A stretch of 38,934 nt of DNA, from assembly GCA_031271805.1 (NCBI GenBank), contig JAISUX010000055.1, positions 1-38,934 of the forward strand, in the 5' to 3' direction. Below the pieces are notes generated by a model, which had not been told where the DNA came from, made no database searches, and saw nothing but the letters and a program-made list of their open reading frames with translations. Source of the DNA: Tannerella sp. (lineage in GTDB: Bacteria; Bacteroidota; Bacteroidia; Bacteroidales; Tannerellaceae). This document shows, piece after piece, positions 26,861 to 35,131 of this stretch. The stretch's first letter is position 1. Each line of letters begins with the position of its first letter. The translations under genes were made by a program, and so were the position numbers.

Positions 26861-27070
26861 ATGGAATTAAGTGCAAGAAACATGTTGAAAGGTACCGTTA
26901 CGGACATCAAAAAGGGCGCTATCATGGCAAAAGTTGTAATTGCAATCGGTAGCGGCTTGCAAGTTGTGTCTGTAGTGACGGTTGAAAGCGTCGAGGAGCT
27001 GAAACTGAAGGTTGGTGATGAGGCTTATGCCGTCATCAAATCGACGGAAGTGCTGCTCGCCAAACCATGA
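26861..27070 (+). CDS. Molbindin-like single TOBE-domain protein
   Basis: A 69-aa cytosolic protein made of one TOBE/Mop domain. It has the classical SARNMLKGTVTDIKKG opening, then KVVIAIG, TVESVEELKLKVGDEAYAVIKSTEVLL. Molbindins assemble into oligomers that bind molybdate or tungstate, and the same fold gives the oxyanion-sensing tail of ModC and ModE. I start at the ATG at 26861, which begins at the usual MxLSARN and follows an A/G-rich stretch; a longer open frame to 26813 would add a hydrophobic 16-residue tail foreign to the family. The stop overlaps the GTPase start (ATGA). Confidence 0.9.
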   Translation: MELSARNMLKGTVTDIKKGAIMAKVVIAIGSGLQVVSVVTVESVEELKLKVGDEAYAVIKSTEVLLAKP

Positions 27071-27750
27071 AGTTGGTGACATTTTCGGGGCCGCCTTCGA
27101 CCGGCAAAACCTCTGTGCTATTGCGACTTATAGATGAATTAAAAGCGCAGGGATTGACGACGGGGGTTATCAAGTTCGACTGTCTCTACGCCAACGAGGA
27201 GGAGCTGTTCGGACGGCGTGGCATACCTGTCAGGGTAGGCTTGTCTGGTGGTTTGTGTCCCGACCATTTTTTCGTGACTAACATCACGGAGGGCCTCGAA
27301 TGGGGCTTGCGCGAAGATTTCGACTATCTTTTTACCGAGAGCGCGGGACTGTGTAACCGCTGTTCGCCCCATATCAAAGGCGTTTCTGCGGTTTGCGTTA
27401 TCGACAATTTGATGGGAATGGACACTCCCCGCAAGATAGGTCCTATGCTGCGAATGGCTGATATTGTGGCAATTACCAAAAGCGATATCGTCTCGCAGGC
27501 CGAACGTGAAGTGTTCGCCTTTCGCGTTGCACAGGAGAACCCGAAAGCGCAGTTGCTGTTTGTCAACGGCATTAGCGGACAGGGCGTTTTCGAGTTGGGA
27601 CGGCTCCTTGACAGCGCACCGGTAACGGCTTCGCTGTCGGGACGAAGATTGCGGTTCTCAATGCCGGCCGCCCTTTGTTCATACTGCCTCGGCGAAACGC
27701 TCATCGGCACCGAATATGAAGTAGGAAATTTAAAAAAGATTCTGTTTTAA
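27067..27750 (+). CDS. HypB/UreG-like GTPase with Cys/His metal site
   Basis: A 227-aa SIMIBI-class GTPase. Walker A is GPPSTGKT (residues 8-15), a DCLYANEE segment follows at 38, and the base-recognition motif is TKSD (137-140). The regions matching the metal site of HypB (CHLD and the Cys after ENVG) are here GGLCPDHF (Cys64, His67) and ESAGLCNRCSPH (Cys96, Cys99, His102). A further CxxC (Cys204-Cys207) sits in the C-terminal tail. HypB and UreG insert nickel using GTP hydrolysis; a similar metal or cofactor delivery role is inferred, but neither a NiFe-hydrogenase nor a urease gene is in the window. It overlaps the TOBE gene by 4 bp. Confidence 0.82.
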   Translation: MKLVTFSGPPSTGKTSVLLRLIDELKAQGLTTGVIKFDCLYANEEELFGRRGIPVRVGLSGGLCPDHFFVTNITEGLEWGLREDFDYLFTESAGLCNRCSPHIKGVSAVCVIDNLMGMDTPRKIGPMLRMADIVAITKSDIVSQAEREVFAFRVAQENPKAQLLFVNGISGQGVFELGRLLDSAPVTASLSGRRLRFSMPAALCSYCLGETLIGTEYEVGNLKKILF

Positions 27751-27762
27751 AATTATATCTTA

Positions 27763-28833
27763 ATGTGTAAGACGACAAAATTTATTTATAGTCCTGATAA
27801 TAAGGATGTTATAAGGATGATAGAACCTCAGGAAACGGGGATGATGCGACATGGGGCGCTGAACGTTTACGCTTCGCTGCCCTGTCCTATGAAGGTGCCG
27901 TTTCGACAATTGATGTCGGAATTTGAAAATGAATATAATGCAACACACCTTCAGAAGGTGTATTGCCCTGATATTATGGACTGTTCGTCGGAAGAACTTG
28001 GATTTATCGTGCGCAATACGACAGATCCTGAACGCCTGCCGGACATTATCATTGCCAATAATTATGAGTTCTTTTTCGAGTATCCGTTTGCCGAAAAATT
28101 TCTACAAACGGGTCATTTTCAGGGATATACCAATCAGTCGGATTGGAACGCGATGCCCGAATCCCTGAAAGCCAACTTTAGCCGCAGCAATCTGGGCGTG
28201 TTGTGTTTCGGCTCAAGAAGCGTCGTTTACGACCTGACAGTCAAAGGATTCCCCGCAGATATACATAGCTGGCGGCAACTGTTGACGCCCGAATTTGAGG
28301 ACACTTTCACCATCCATGGACATGTTGACAAGGCGACTTTCGGCCTGATGTATTTTCTGAACCGCAATTTCGGCTTCGACGGCATCATCCGTTATGCAAA
28401 AAATATTGCCGATATAAAACATTTCTCTCAGATTATCAAGCGAATGTGTTCTACAAACGAGTATCGCACGCCTATAAATATCCTGCCCGACGTGGCTACG
28501 GCAAAGATACCGTCGTCAAAAAAAGTGCACGTTCTCGAACTCGAAGAAGGGAAGATGCTCAGTCCGATGGTTTTAGTTGTAAAGACCTCAGCAATAGATA
28601 AATGCGCCAACATTCTGAAATTTCTTTGTAGCGAACCCTTCCGCCGGATGCTTAGCCTCGGGTGCATCCTGCCTGATGCATTGAGCAAAGATAAGCCATA
28701 TTTTATGCCCGATTTTGATACGCTAAGCAAGAATTATGCGCAGATGAACAAAGAGTTTAATGCATTGTATCTCAATAACTTAAATATGGAAAAGATAAAC
28801 CTCAGAGCCACTGACGGCGGCGTATGCAAATGA
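27763..28833 (+). CDS. Solute-binding-protein homologue without signal peptide
   Basis: A 356-aa protein with the two-lobe fold of Fe(3+)/thiamine-type ABC binding proteins (SBP_bac_6-like): GALNVYASLPCPMKVPFRQLMSEFE, LPDIIIANNYEFFFEYPF, LGVLCFGSRSVVYDL, ADIHSWRQLLTPEF and SPMVLVVKTSAIDKCANILKFL. The N-terminus is polar (MCKTTKFIYSPDNKDVI) with no signal peptide or lipobox, and no better upstream start exists, so it should stay in the cytoplasm. It is rich in cysteine for this fold (Cys2, CP near 40, CPDIMDC and several more), suggesting metal or cluster binding. The gene begins 12 bp after the GTPase and overlaps the ABC ATPase. Confidence 0.78.
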   Translation: MCKTTKFIYSPDNKDVIRMIEPQETGMMRHGALNVYASLPCPMKVPFRQLMSEFENEYNATHLQKVYCPDIMDCSSEELGFIVRNTTDPERLPDIIIANNYEFFFEYPFAEKFLQTGHFQGYTNQSDWNAMPESLKANFSRSNLGVLCFGSRSVVYDLTVKGFPADIHSWRQLLTPEFEDTFTIHGHVDKATFGLMYFLNRNFGFDGIIRYAKNIADIKHFSQIIKRMCSTNEYRTPINILPDVATAKIPSSKKVHVLELEEGKMLSPMVLVVKTSAIDKCANILKFLCSEPFRRMLSLGCILPDALSKDKPYFMPDFDTLSKNYAQMNKEFNALYLNNLNMEKINLRATDGGVCK

Positions 28834-29591
28834 ATCTCGAAAGCATAACTATCGTTGGCGGACGCGACAAGGCGGGAAACGCTGAGAACGTCCGTCTGGA
28901 ATTGTTTACCGGTAGCGTCACGGCTATCGTCGGCCCTACCGGTTCGGGTAAAAGCCGCCTCTTAGCCGACATAGAATGGATGGCGCAAAACGATACGCCT
29001 ACCGGTCGCACAGTACTGATAAACAACGATATACCCGCTGCCGAATATCGCTTTTCACCGCAGAATAAGTTGGTTGCACAGCTGTCGCAGAACATGAATT
29101 TTGTGATGGACGCCACTGTCGGGGAGTTTATACGGCTGCATGCGGCGTGCCGCACTACAGGAGATTGCTTCAACGCGGGAACTATGCAGGAATTACTACG
29201 GTCGGCGAATCTTCTTGCCGGCGAGCCATTCGATGAGGCCACTCCGCTGACAAGTCTGTCGGGCGGGCAGTCGCGAGCGCTAATGATAGCCGACACCGCA
29301 TTGCTGAGCGCCTCGCCTGTAGTGCTGATCGACGAGATTGAGAACGCCGGCATAGACCGCAAACAAGCCCTCGACCTGCTTGTCAGGAAAGAAAAAATCA
29401 TCCTCCTTGCAACCCACGACCCCATTCTGGCGCTAATGGCAGAGCAACGAATAGTGATACGTAACGGCGGGATTATCAGCATAATACAGACCACGCCTGA
29501 CGAGAAACGCATCCTCAGCCAACTTGAAGCGGCCGACCGCCTCACAACGGATTACCGCATCCGATTACGCGAGGGAGAAAGGCTGAAATGA
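28824..29591 (+). CDS. Stand-alone ABC ATPase
   Basis: A 255-aa cytosolic nucleotide-binding domain with a full motif set: Walker A GPTGSGKS (37-44), the Q-loop in KLVAQLSQNMNF, signature LSGGQ (145-149), Walker B VVLIDEIE (Asp170, Glu171) and H-loop THDP (His198). No membrane segments are present, and no permease gene is nearby, so it may serve a non-transport role with the cytosolic binding protein, or pair with a permease elsewhere. It overlaps the upstream gene by 4 or 10 bp, depending on which of two in-frame ATGs is used (28824 or 28830). It ends 10 bp from the convergent sulfatase. Confidence 0.85.
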   Translation: MQMNLESITIVGGRDKAGNAENVRLELFTGSVTAIVGPTGSGKSRLLADIEWMAQNDTPTGRTVLINNDIPAAEYRFSPQNKLVAQLSQNMNFVMDATVGEFIRLHAACRTTGDCFNAGTMQELLRSANLLAGEPFDEATPLTSLSGGQSRALMIADTALLSASPVVLIDEIENAGIDRKQALDLLVRKEKIILLATHDPILALMAEQRIVIRNGGIISIIQTTPDEKRILSQLEAADRLTTDYRIRLREGERLK

Positions 29592-29601
29592 CGCCGAATT
29601 T

Positions 29602-31110
29602 TCATTTGCCGACAGGATATTTTGACGTCACACCGGCAATGTGCATGATCAATTCTGTCTTCATAGATTCGCGTATTGCAGCATACTCATCGGCATCATA
29701 AAGGTTTTTGTATTCTTTCGGGTCAACGGACAAATGATAGAGTTCGCCTTTTGTTTTGCCGCCGTCATTGGTGTCGGTGTAGAGAATCAGTTTCCATTCC
29801 TTGTTGCGCCACATGTACGCCGGACGCCCTTCTTCATGCATTTCGCAGAAAGTCCCGGAACGGTTTTCGGCAGGATTCAACAAATCAAGACCGCTCAGAT
29901 AAGGCGACTTCTCAACCCCTGCCACATGCTGCAATGTCGTGTATATATCCGTCAATTGCACATTCCGTTCATCAACCGTACCTTTCTTCGTTTTGTCAAT
30001 ATACGTTCCCGAAAGCACCATCGGCACCCGCACACTGCTTTCGTACAGGCAATATTTTGTAAAACGGTAATGTCGTTCGCCAAGCATCTCCCCATGGTCG
30101 GACAGGTAAATAATGATCGCATTATCCAGAATCCCCTGTTCTTTCAGTTTGCCGAGCGCTTGACGGAAATAATTATCAAGCCACGAACAGTTGGCGTAAT
30201 AACGCAAGACGGTTCGTTTGCGATCTTCCGGCGAGAGTTGTTCAAAAGCCTCACGCCAAGCCCGGTATCGCTCCTTGTGAATATCGGTCTGATGGTTGTC
30301 GAGAAACCATTCCAACGGCACGTCGTCCATATCGGGAATTTGATTGATGTCATACCACGATTCGAAAGGCTTGGGGATATTGAATCCCGCATGTGGTTTG
30401 AGAAACGAGAGATATAGGAACAGCGGTTTGGATTTGTCGATGCCTTTGTCAATATATTCGAGACATTTTTCGGCGACCCATCCGTCGCGATGATGACGCG
30501 GATCGACCTGCGATGTTTCGCCGAGATAGCCCAGCACATTTTCTTCTCCCCCACCATATTTGGATGCCTCCGCACGATAGGCTTTCAGCCCTTCGGGGTC
30601 GTCGTCGTCCTGATAAAAAGCGCCTGTTTCCAATCCCACTTCCTTGGCGCCGACATAACGGACATCAAATCCGCGCGTAGATATCGGCGTAGCGCTTACC
30701 GTCCGCCCCCAATGAGTTTTACCGAATCCTGCCGTTTGATAACCGGCTTTACGCAGCATTTCGGGGATAGGATCAATGGGAAGGAACTGATCGGTATAAG
30801 TTTGGGAGCCGTTACTGAGCACGCCCGTCTGTAATGGATAAAGGCCTGTCATCAGCGCAAAACGGCTCGGAACGCTCATAGGCGCCTGGCATACGGCTTG
30901 CGAAAACACAATGCCTTCGCGCGCAAGACTGTCAATAGCAGGCGTTTTGATGATAGGATTAAATTTTCCTATAGCGTCCCAGCGCTGCTGGTCGGTCATC
31001 AGGAAGATAATGTTCGGACGGCTGTCGCGCGTCGCTACGGACTTTGTCTGCGAAGTCTGTGCAATTGCCGTTGTTGCAAGCGAGCAGATGATAGCGGAAG
31101 AAATTCTCAT
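29602..31110 (-). CDS. Secreted S1-type sulfatase, serine-type formylglycine site
   Basis: A 502-aa sulfatase of the alkaline-phosphatase fold. A signal peptide (ending ATTAIAQ) precedes PNIIFLMTDQQRWDAIG with metal ligands Asp40 and Gln41. The formylglycine motif is SVPSRFALMTG with Ser79 instead of Cys, a form matured by anaerobic radical-SAM sulfatase-maturating enzymes (no such gene in the window). Further motifs are GKTHWG, LYLSFLKPHAG and IIYLSDHGEMLGER. The substrate is probably a sulfated sugar, judging from similarity to N-acetylglucosamine/glycan sulfatases, but this is not certain. The ATG at 31110 overlaps the upstream stop (ATGA), so it is translationally coupled to the dehydrogenase. 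Confidence 0.92.
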   Translation of the reverse strand: MRISSAIICSLATTAIAQTSQTKSVATRDSRPNIIFLMTDQQRWDAIGKFNPIIKTPAIDSLAREGIVFSQAVCQAPMSVPSRFALMTGLYPLQTGVLSNGSQTYTDQFLPIDPIPEMLRKAGYQTAGFGKTHWGRTVSATPISTRGFDVRYVGAKEVGLETGAFYQDDDDPEGLKAYRAEASKYGGGEENVLGYLGETSQVDPRHHRDGWVAEKCLEYIDKGIDKSKPLFLYLSFLKPHAGFNIPKPFESWYDINQIPDMDDVPLEWFLDNHQTDIHKERYRAWREAFEQLSPEDRKRTVLRYYANCSWLDNYFRQALGKLKEQGILDNAIIIYLSDHGEMLGERHYRFTKYCLYESSVRVPMVLSGTYIDKTKKGTVDERNVQLTDIYTTLQHVAGVEKSPYLSGLDLLNPAENRSGTFCEMHEEGRPAYMWRNKEWKLILYTDTNDGGKTKGELYHLSVDPKEYKNLYDADEYAAIRESMKTELIMHIAGVTSKYPVGK

Positions 31111-33935
31111 AATGCGGTATGTTTTAGAGTTGTACAAGCGTCAACGAGATAAACTATTGATTTATAATCTATTCCTGAATGTGAAGCCAAGCCTATTTCG
31201 CAGGTGCGGCTGTTGCAGTAGCCGGTTGTGACTTTGTTGCGTTCGATATCATTACGGAGATTACGAAGAGCGTAGTCATTGACTTCGGGATGGGTGAATC
31301 CTTTGTCGCCTGCAAAGCCACAGCAACCCACATTGTCGGGAAAAACAACATTCTTAGCACAGAGGCGAGCAAGATTGAGGAAAGTATCCGTCAGCCCCAT
31401 CCGCCGCATTGAACAAGTAACATGGATTGAAACGGTCTCATCTATCGGATGAAAATCCAATCTCTCACGCAGGAATGTATAGATAAATTCAACCGGTTCA
31501 TAGAGTTTGAGGTCTTTGATACGGCTGCGCATCCTGTGCAGGCAGGGGCTTTGGTCGCAAACTATCGGGTATGCGCCGTCGCGACTTGCTTTTCGCAGCG
31601 CTGATTCCAATTCTGCGGTCTTGCGGTCGGCGATATCGGCCATCCCCTTGCTTTCCCAAATCGTACCACAGCAAAGATTATCCATCCCTTCGGGGAAAAT
31701 CACGCGATAGCCCGCTTTAGCAAACAGTGCGACGGTTTTCTCGACAGCAGGAATGACTTCATTAGAACCGCTGCTCAAGCCCATTGTCTGATTCAAACAG
31801 CTCGGAAAATAAACCACTGCCGGACGCTCATCCTGTGCATTATAAGTCATAACAGGTTGAGCCGTAGGTTTCGGCATCGACGGCGTCCAAAGAGGAATCT
31901 TAAACAGTATATGCAGGTTTTTTGTGATAAAACGCATAAAACGGAAGCCTAAAATCTTACGGCTAAAATCGGCGACAAAAAGAACAAAACGCAGCAGTTT
32001 CTTCATAGAAGAAAGATGTCTTGCCGTATAATCACCTGTTTTATAGCCGATTGAGTTTGCAGGAAAATGTTCGCTCCTTAAAACATGTGTCAGTTCGCCG
32101 ACATTGATTTCCATCGGGCAGGATGTCGAGCAAAGGCCATCGCCTGCACAAGTCTGCTCGCCGGGATAGCGGTATTGGCGTATCAGTCGTTGCAGACGTG
32201 CGTTGTCGTCGCCTGTTTGCCGCAACCGCGATATCTCACGACGGGCGATGATGCGTTGGCGCGACGAAAGGGTAAAACCGCAGGTCAAACAGTTAACTTC
32301 GCAAAAGCCACATTCGATACATTTATCAACGAGGTGATGAACAAGCGGCAAAGGCTTGAGATTCTTTAAGTGACATTCTGGGTCGTCATTGAAAATAACT
32401 CCCTGATTCAGCAGATTATCAGGATCGAAAAGCCGTTTGACGGCTTTCATTATCTCGTATGCCTTGTCGCCCCATTCTCTCCGGACGAAAGGCGCCATAT
32501 TGCGGCCTGTGCCATGCTCGGCCTTCAGCGAACCGTCATATTTATCCACCACAAGATCAACGACTTTGCTCATTAACGCATCATAACGCCGCACTTCTTC
32601 TTTCGTGCTAAACGACTGATTTAGAATAAAATGAACATTCCCGTCAAGAGCGTGGCCATAGATACAAGCGTCATCGTAACCGTATGCAAGGAGTAGCTGT
32701 TGGAGTTCGGCAATAGCATCCGGCATGTTCTCGTCGTGAAAAGCCACATCCTCAATAAGAGCCGTCGTTCCAGCAGGACGGCTCCCGCCTACTGCCGGAA
32801 ATACTCCCGAACGAATCTGCCAGTACTTGGCATACACCTTTTCATCGGTAGTGAACGAGACCGGCGCAAAGGTGTCGAAGCCGACTAATTCTCCGCATAT
32901 CCGCTTGATATTTTCGTTCAAGACGTCAGCAGTCAAGGCCGTCGTTTCTATTAAAATCGCCGTCAAGCCTTCGCCGGTAGTATCGTTAACCGACGCTAAC
33001 GCCTTGGTATCAAGTAGTTCAGCACTTGTTACCATTCGGTAACATGCGTCATCTTTCAATGGTTTGATCCGGCCGACGGCGGTACATGCCGTCTTCAAAT
33101 CTTTGAAATAAACCATAGCGCTCGCCTTGAACGGATATATTTCGGCTGTTTGCATAACGACCTGTGAAACGAAGCCGAGAGTCCCTTCCGAGCCTACCAT
33201 CAAGTGGGTTATGATATCAAAAGGGTCATCGTAAACCGCTAATGGACGGATATTCAGCCCTGTCACATTTTTTATGCCGTACTTATACAATATGCGTTCC
33301 TGAAGCGGCTTATCGTTCACGACAAGCGTACGCAGCCGCATTATTTCTTTCAGAAAATCAGGTTTTTGCCGTGCGAAAGCCGCCTTGCTGTCGGCATCCC
33401 CGGTATCAAGCAAAGAACCGTCGGCGAAGATGATGCGCAACGAGACGACAGTCTTGTCGGAATTGGCATGTACGCCGCAACTCATGCCCGAAGCATTATT
33501 GACTACAATGCCGCCGATGCTTGCACTCTTGAACGACGCCGGGTCGGGCGTGATTCTCCTGCCGTATGGCTTAAGTAATTGGTTGACCCTTTCGCCGATA
33601 ATGCCGGGTTGCATGGTCACCGTAGATAAATCATTGGCAATAACGCATTTATCCCATTTATGCGCAAGCACAACAAGTACTGAATTGCTTACGGACTGCC
33701 CTGAGAGACTTGTCCCCGATGCACGGAAAGTCACGGGCAACTTCAAACGAGAAGCCTCCCGAAGCGTCTTCACTACCTCTTCTTCGGTTTCCGGAAAGAC
33801 AACAACTTCGGGAATCAGGCGATAAAAACTCGCGTCGGTTCCCCATGCCAAACGATGCAAATCACTTGTCAAAACCCGCTTGGTAGGCAGGAACGATGAG
33901 ACGCCATCGACAAAACGTTTATAAGATTTCAACAT
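31107..33935 (-). CDS. FAD/Fe-S 2-hydroxyacid dehydrogenase (GlcD-GlcF fusion, D-lactate dehydrogenase-like)
   Basis: A 942-aa fusion. Residues about 40-480 form an FAD-linked oxidase of the GlcD/Dld type, with VVFPETEEEVVKTLREASRL, the flavin loop TFRASGTSLSGQSV and HALDGNVHF. Residues 539-610 carry two cluster motifs, CIECGFCEVNC (Cys539, 542, 545, 549) and CAGDGLCSTSCP (Cys596, 602, 606). The last third is a GlcF/CCG domain with NLCCGTIWES and VGCCGFAGDKGF. Such proteins oxidise D-lactate, glycolate or sugar-acid-like 2-hydroxyacids, probably passing electrons to quinones at the membrane. It overlaps the lactonase gene by 17 bp, hinting at a substrate formed by lactone opening. Confidence 0.9.
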   Translation of the reverse strand: MLKSYKRFVDGVSSFLPTKRVLTSDLHRLAWGTDASFYRLIPEVVVFPETEEEVVKTLREASRLKLPVTFRASGTSLSGQSVSNSVLVVLAHKWDKCVIANDLSTVTMQPGIIGERVNQLLKPYGRRITPDPASFKSASIGGIVVNNASGMSCGVHANSDKTVVSLRIIFADGSLLDTGDADSKAAFARQKPDFLKEIMRLRTLVVNDKPLQERILYKYGIKNVTGLNIRPLAVYDDPFDIITHLMVGSEGTLGFVSQVVMQTAEIYPFKASAMVYFKDLKTACTAVGRIKPLKDDACYRMVTSAELLDTKALASVNDTTGEGLTAILIETTALTADVLNENIKRICGELVGFDTFAPVSFTTDEKVYAKYWQIRSGVFPAVGGSRPAGTTALIEDVAFHDENMPDAIAELQQLLLAYGYDDACIYGHALDGNVHFILNQSFSTKEEVRRYDALMSKVVDLVVDKYDGSLKAEHGTGRNMAPFVRREWGDKAYEIMKAVKRLFDPDNLLNQGVIFNDDPECHLKNLKPLPLVHHLVDKCIECGFCEVNCLTCGFTLSSRQRIIARREISRLRQTGDDNARLQRLIRQYRYPGEQTCAGDGLCSTSCPMEINVGELTHVLRSEHFPANSIGYKTGDYTARHLSSMKKLLRFVLFVADFSRKILGFRFMRFITKNLHILFKIPLWTPSMPKPTAQPVMTYNAQDERPAVVYFPSCLNQTMGLSSGSNEVIPAVEKTVALFAKAGYRVIFPEGMDNLCCGTIWESKGMADIADRKTAELESALRKASRDGAYPIVCDQSPCLHRMRSRIKDLKLYEPVEFIYTFLRERLDFHPIDETVSIHVTCSMRRMGLTDTFLNLARLCAKNVVFPDNVGCCGFAGDKGFTHPEVNDYALRNLRNDIERNKVTTGYCNSRTCEIGLASHSGIDYKSIVYLVDACTTLKHTAL

Positions 33936-35061
33936 AATTCAAGCAGACGGGTTTACTCACTTTGATGTCTTTGCCGATATTTTTCAGAAGTCCGCTCAGA
34001 TTGTCGATTTCAAATATTTGAATTACGTTATCGTCGCGACAGGCGCATAGCAGGAATTTGCCGTTGGGTGTTATCGAAAAATAGCGGGGATGAGCGCCTG
34101 TCGGTTGGTAGCCTATTTTCGTGAGTAAGCCGGTAGCGGAGTCAATGGAAAAAATCGCTAAGCCGTCACCTTTCAGGCGATTGGAAGCATAGAGGAAACG
34201 ACCGTCGGGCGAGACTTGTATCTCGGCGCTTCCGGCGGCTTTCAATGAATCGGCTTCGATAAATTGAATCGGGATGAGGTTTCCGTCTTCGTATCGCAAA
34301 ACGGCCACCCTACCCGATAATTCGCTTATCAGATAAGCAAATCTCCCATCCGCTCCAAACGTCGTATGACGCGGGCCTTCACCCGCAGGAAGGCTGAAAT
34401 ATGGCACATCGCCTTCGGTTAATTTCAACCTGCCTGAGCCATTGGCATCGTCGGCGCGTAGCTCGTATTTGTATATCCTGTCGGTTCCCAAATCATTGGC
34501 ATACAGATACTTTTCATCCGGTGAAGTATATATCTGATGCAAATGCGGAGCTTCCTGTCTCGCCGAGCCTGGCGTCCCGCCGTCGTAAGTCAGCGCCTCG
34601 GCCTCTCCCAGCGAACCGTCGGGCAAAACCGGCAAGACGCTCACGCTTCCGCCTGAATAGTTCGCCGTCACGACAAGTCGACGCCCGCTGTCGGTCCAGA
34701 TATGGCAAGGCCCGCTGCTACCAACTTCTTTAACATTCAACAAACGGATATCACCCGTCTTACGGTCAAACGAATAAGCGTATGCTTTTGCGTTTTTTTC
34801 TTTGCCTTCGCCGACCGAATAAATAAATTGCCCGTCACTACTAAGCGCTTGAAAAGAAGGATCGGCGATTCCCGTAACCGTCTTTAACAACTCCGACGAG
34901 CCGTCGTCGATATTGAGGCGATACAGGTAAATTCCGGTATCCGACGCCTCGGCATACGAACCGACTATCATATATACTTCATTGCCCGTCTTCATACAAG
35001 ATGTCGAAAAAAAAGACATTAAAGATGCCAAAAATATCATTTTGGTTTTCAATCCAATCAT
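33919..35061 (-). CDS. Lactonase-family seven-bladed beta-propeller lipoprotein
   Basis: A 380-aa protein of the YbhE/Pgl lactonase family, with repeated blade phrases (GTDRIYKYEL, FGADGRFAYLISELSGRVAVL, VSPDGRFLYASNRLKGDGLAIF, PRYFSITPNGKFLLCACRDDNVIQIF). The N-terminus is a lipoprotein signal with a cysteine at FFSTSC, so unlike cytosolic 6-phosphogluconolactonase it should sit in the envelope and act on unphosphorylated sugar lactones. The frame is open to a TTG at 35070; the ATG at 35061 is preferred. It leads a transcription unit with a -7 box 23 bp upstream, followed by the dehydrogenase and sulfatase. Confidence 0.85.
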   Translation of the reverse strand: MIGLKTKMIFLASLMSFFSTSCMKTGNEVYMIVGSYAEASDTGIYLYRLNIDDGSSELLKTVTGIADPSFQALSSDGQFIYSVGEGKEKNAKAYAYSFDRKTGDIRLLNVKEVGSSGPCHIWTDSGRRLVVTANYSGGSVSVLPVLPDGSLGEAEALTYDGGTPGSARQEAPHLHQIYTSPDEKYLYANDLGTDRIYKYELRADDANGSGRLKLTEGDVPYFSLPAGEGPRHTTFGADGRFAYLISELSGRVAVLRYEDGNLIPIQFIEADSLKAAGSAEIQVSPDGRFLYASNRLKGDGLAIFSIDSATGLLTKIGYQPTGAHPRYFSITPNGKFLLCACRDDNVIQIFEIDNLSGLLKNIGKDIKVSKPVCLNYVEIL

Positions 35062-35083
35062 ATCGAACAAATTTAAAAACGCG

Positions 35084-35091
35084 CAAAGATA
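35084..35091 (-). promoter_or_regulatory. -7 box of the lactonase-dehydrogenase-sulfatase unit
   Basis: Minus-strand TATCTTTG, followed by CGCG, lies in the 70-bp gap after the enolase-superfamily gene. It matches TAnnTTTG but lacks a clear -33 TTG. It suggests the three downstream genes can be expressed separately. Confidence 0.55.
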
Positions 35092-35131
35092 GCGAAATTT
35101 TCAAAATAAGGCTATGTTTCTTCGTTTTTTT

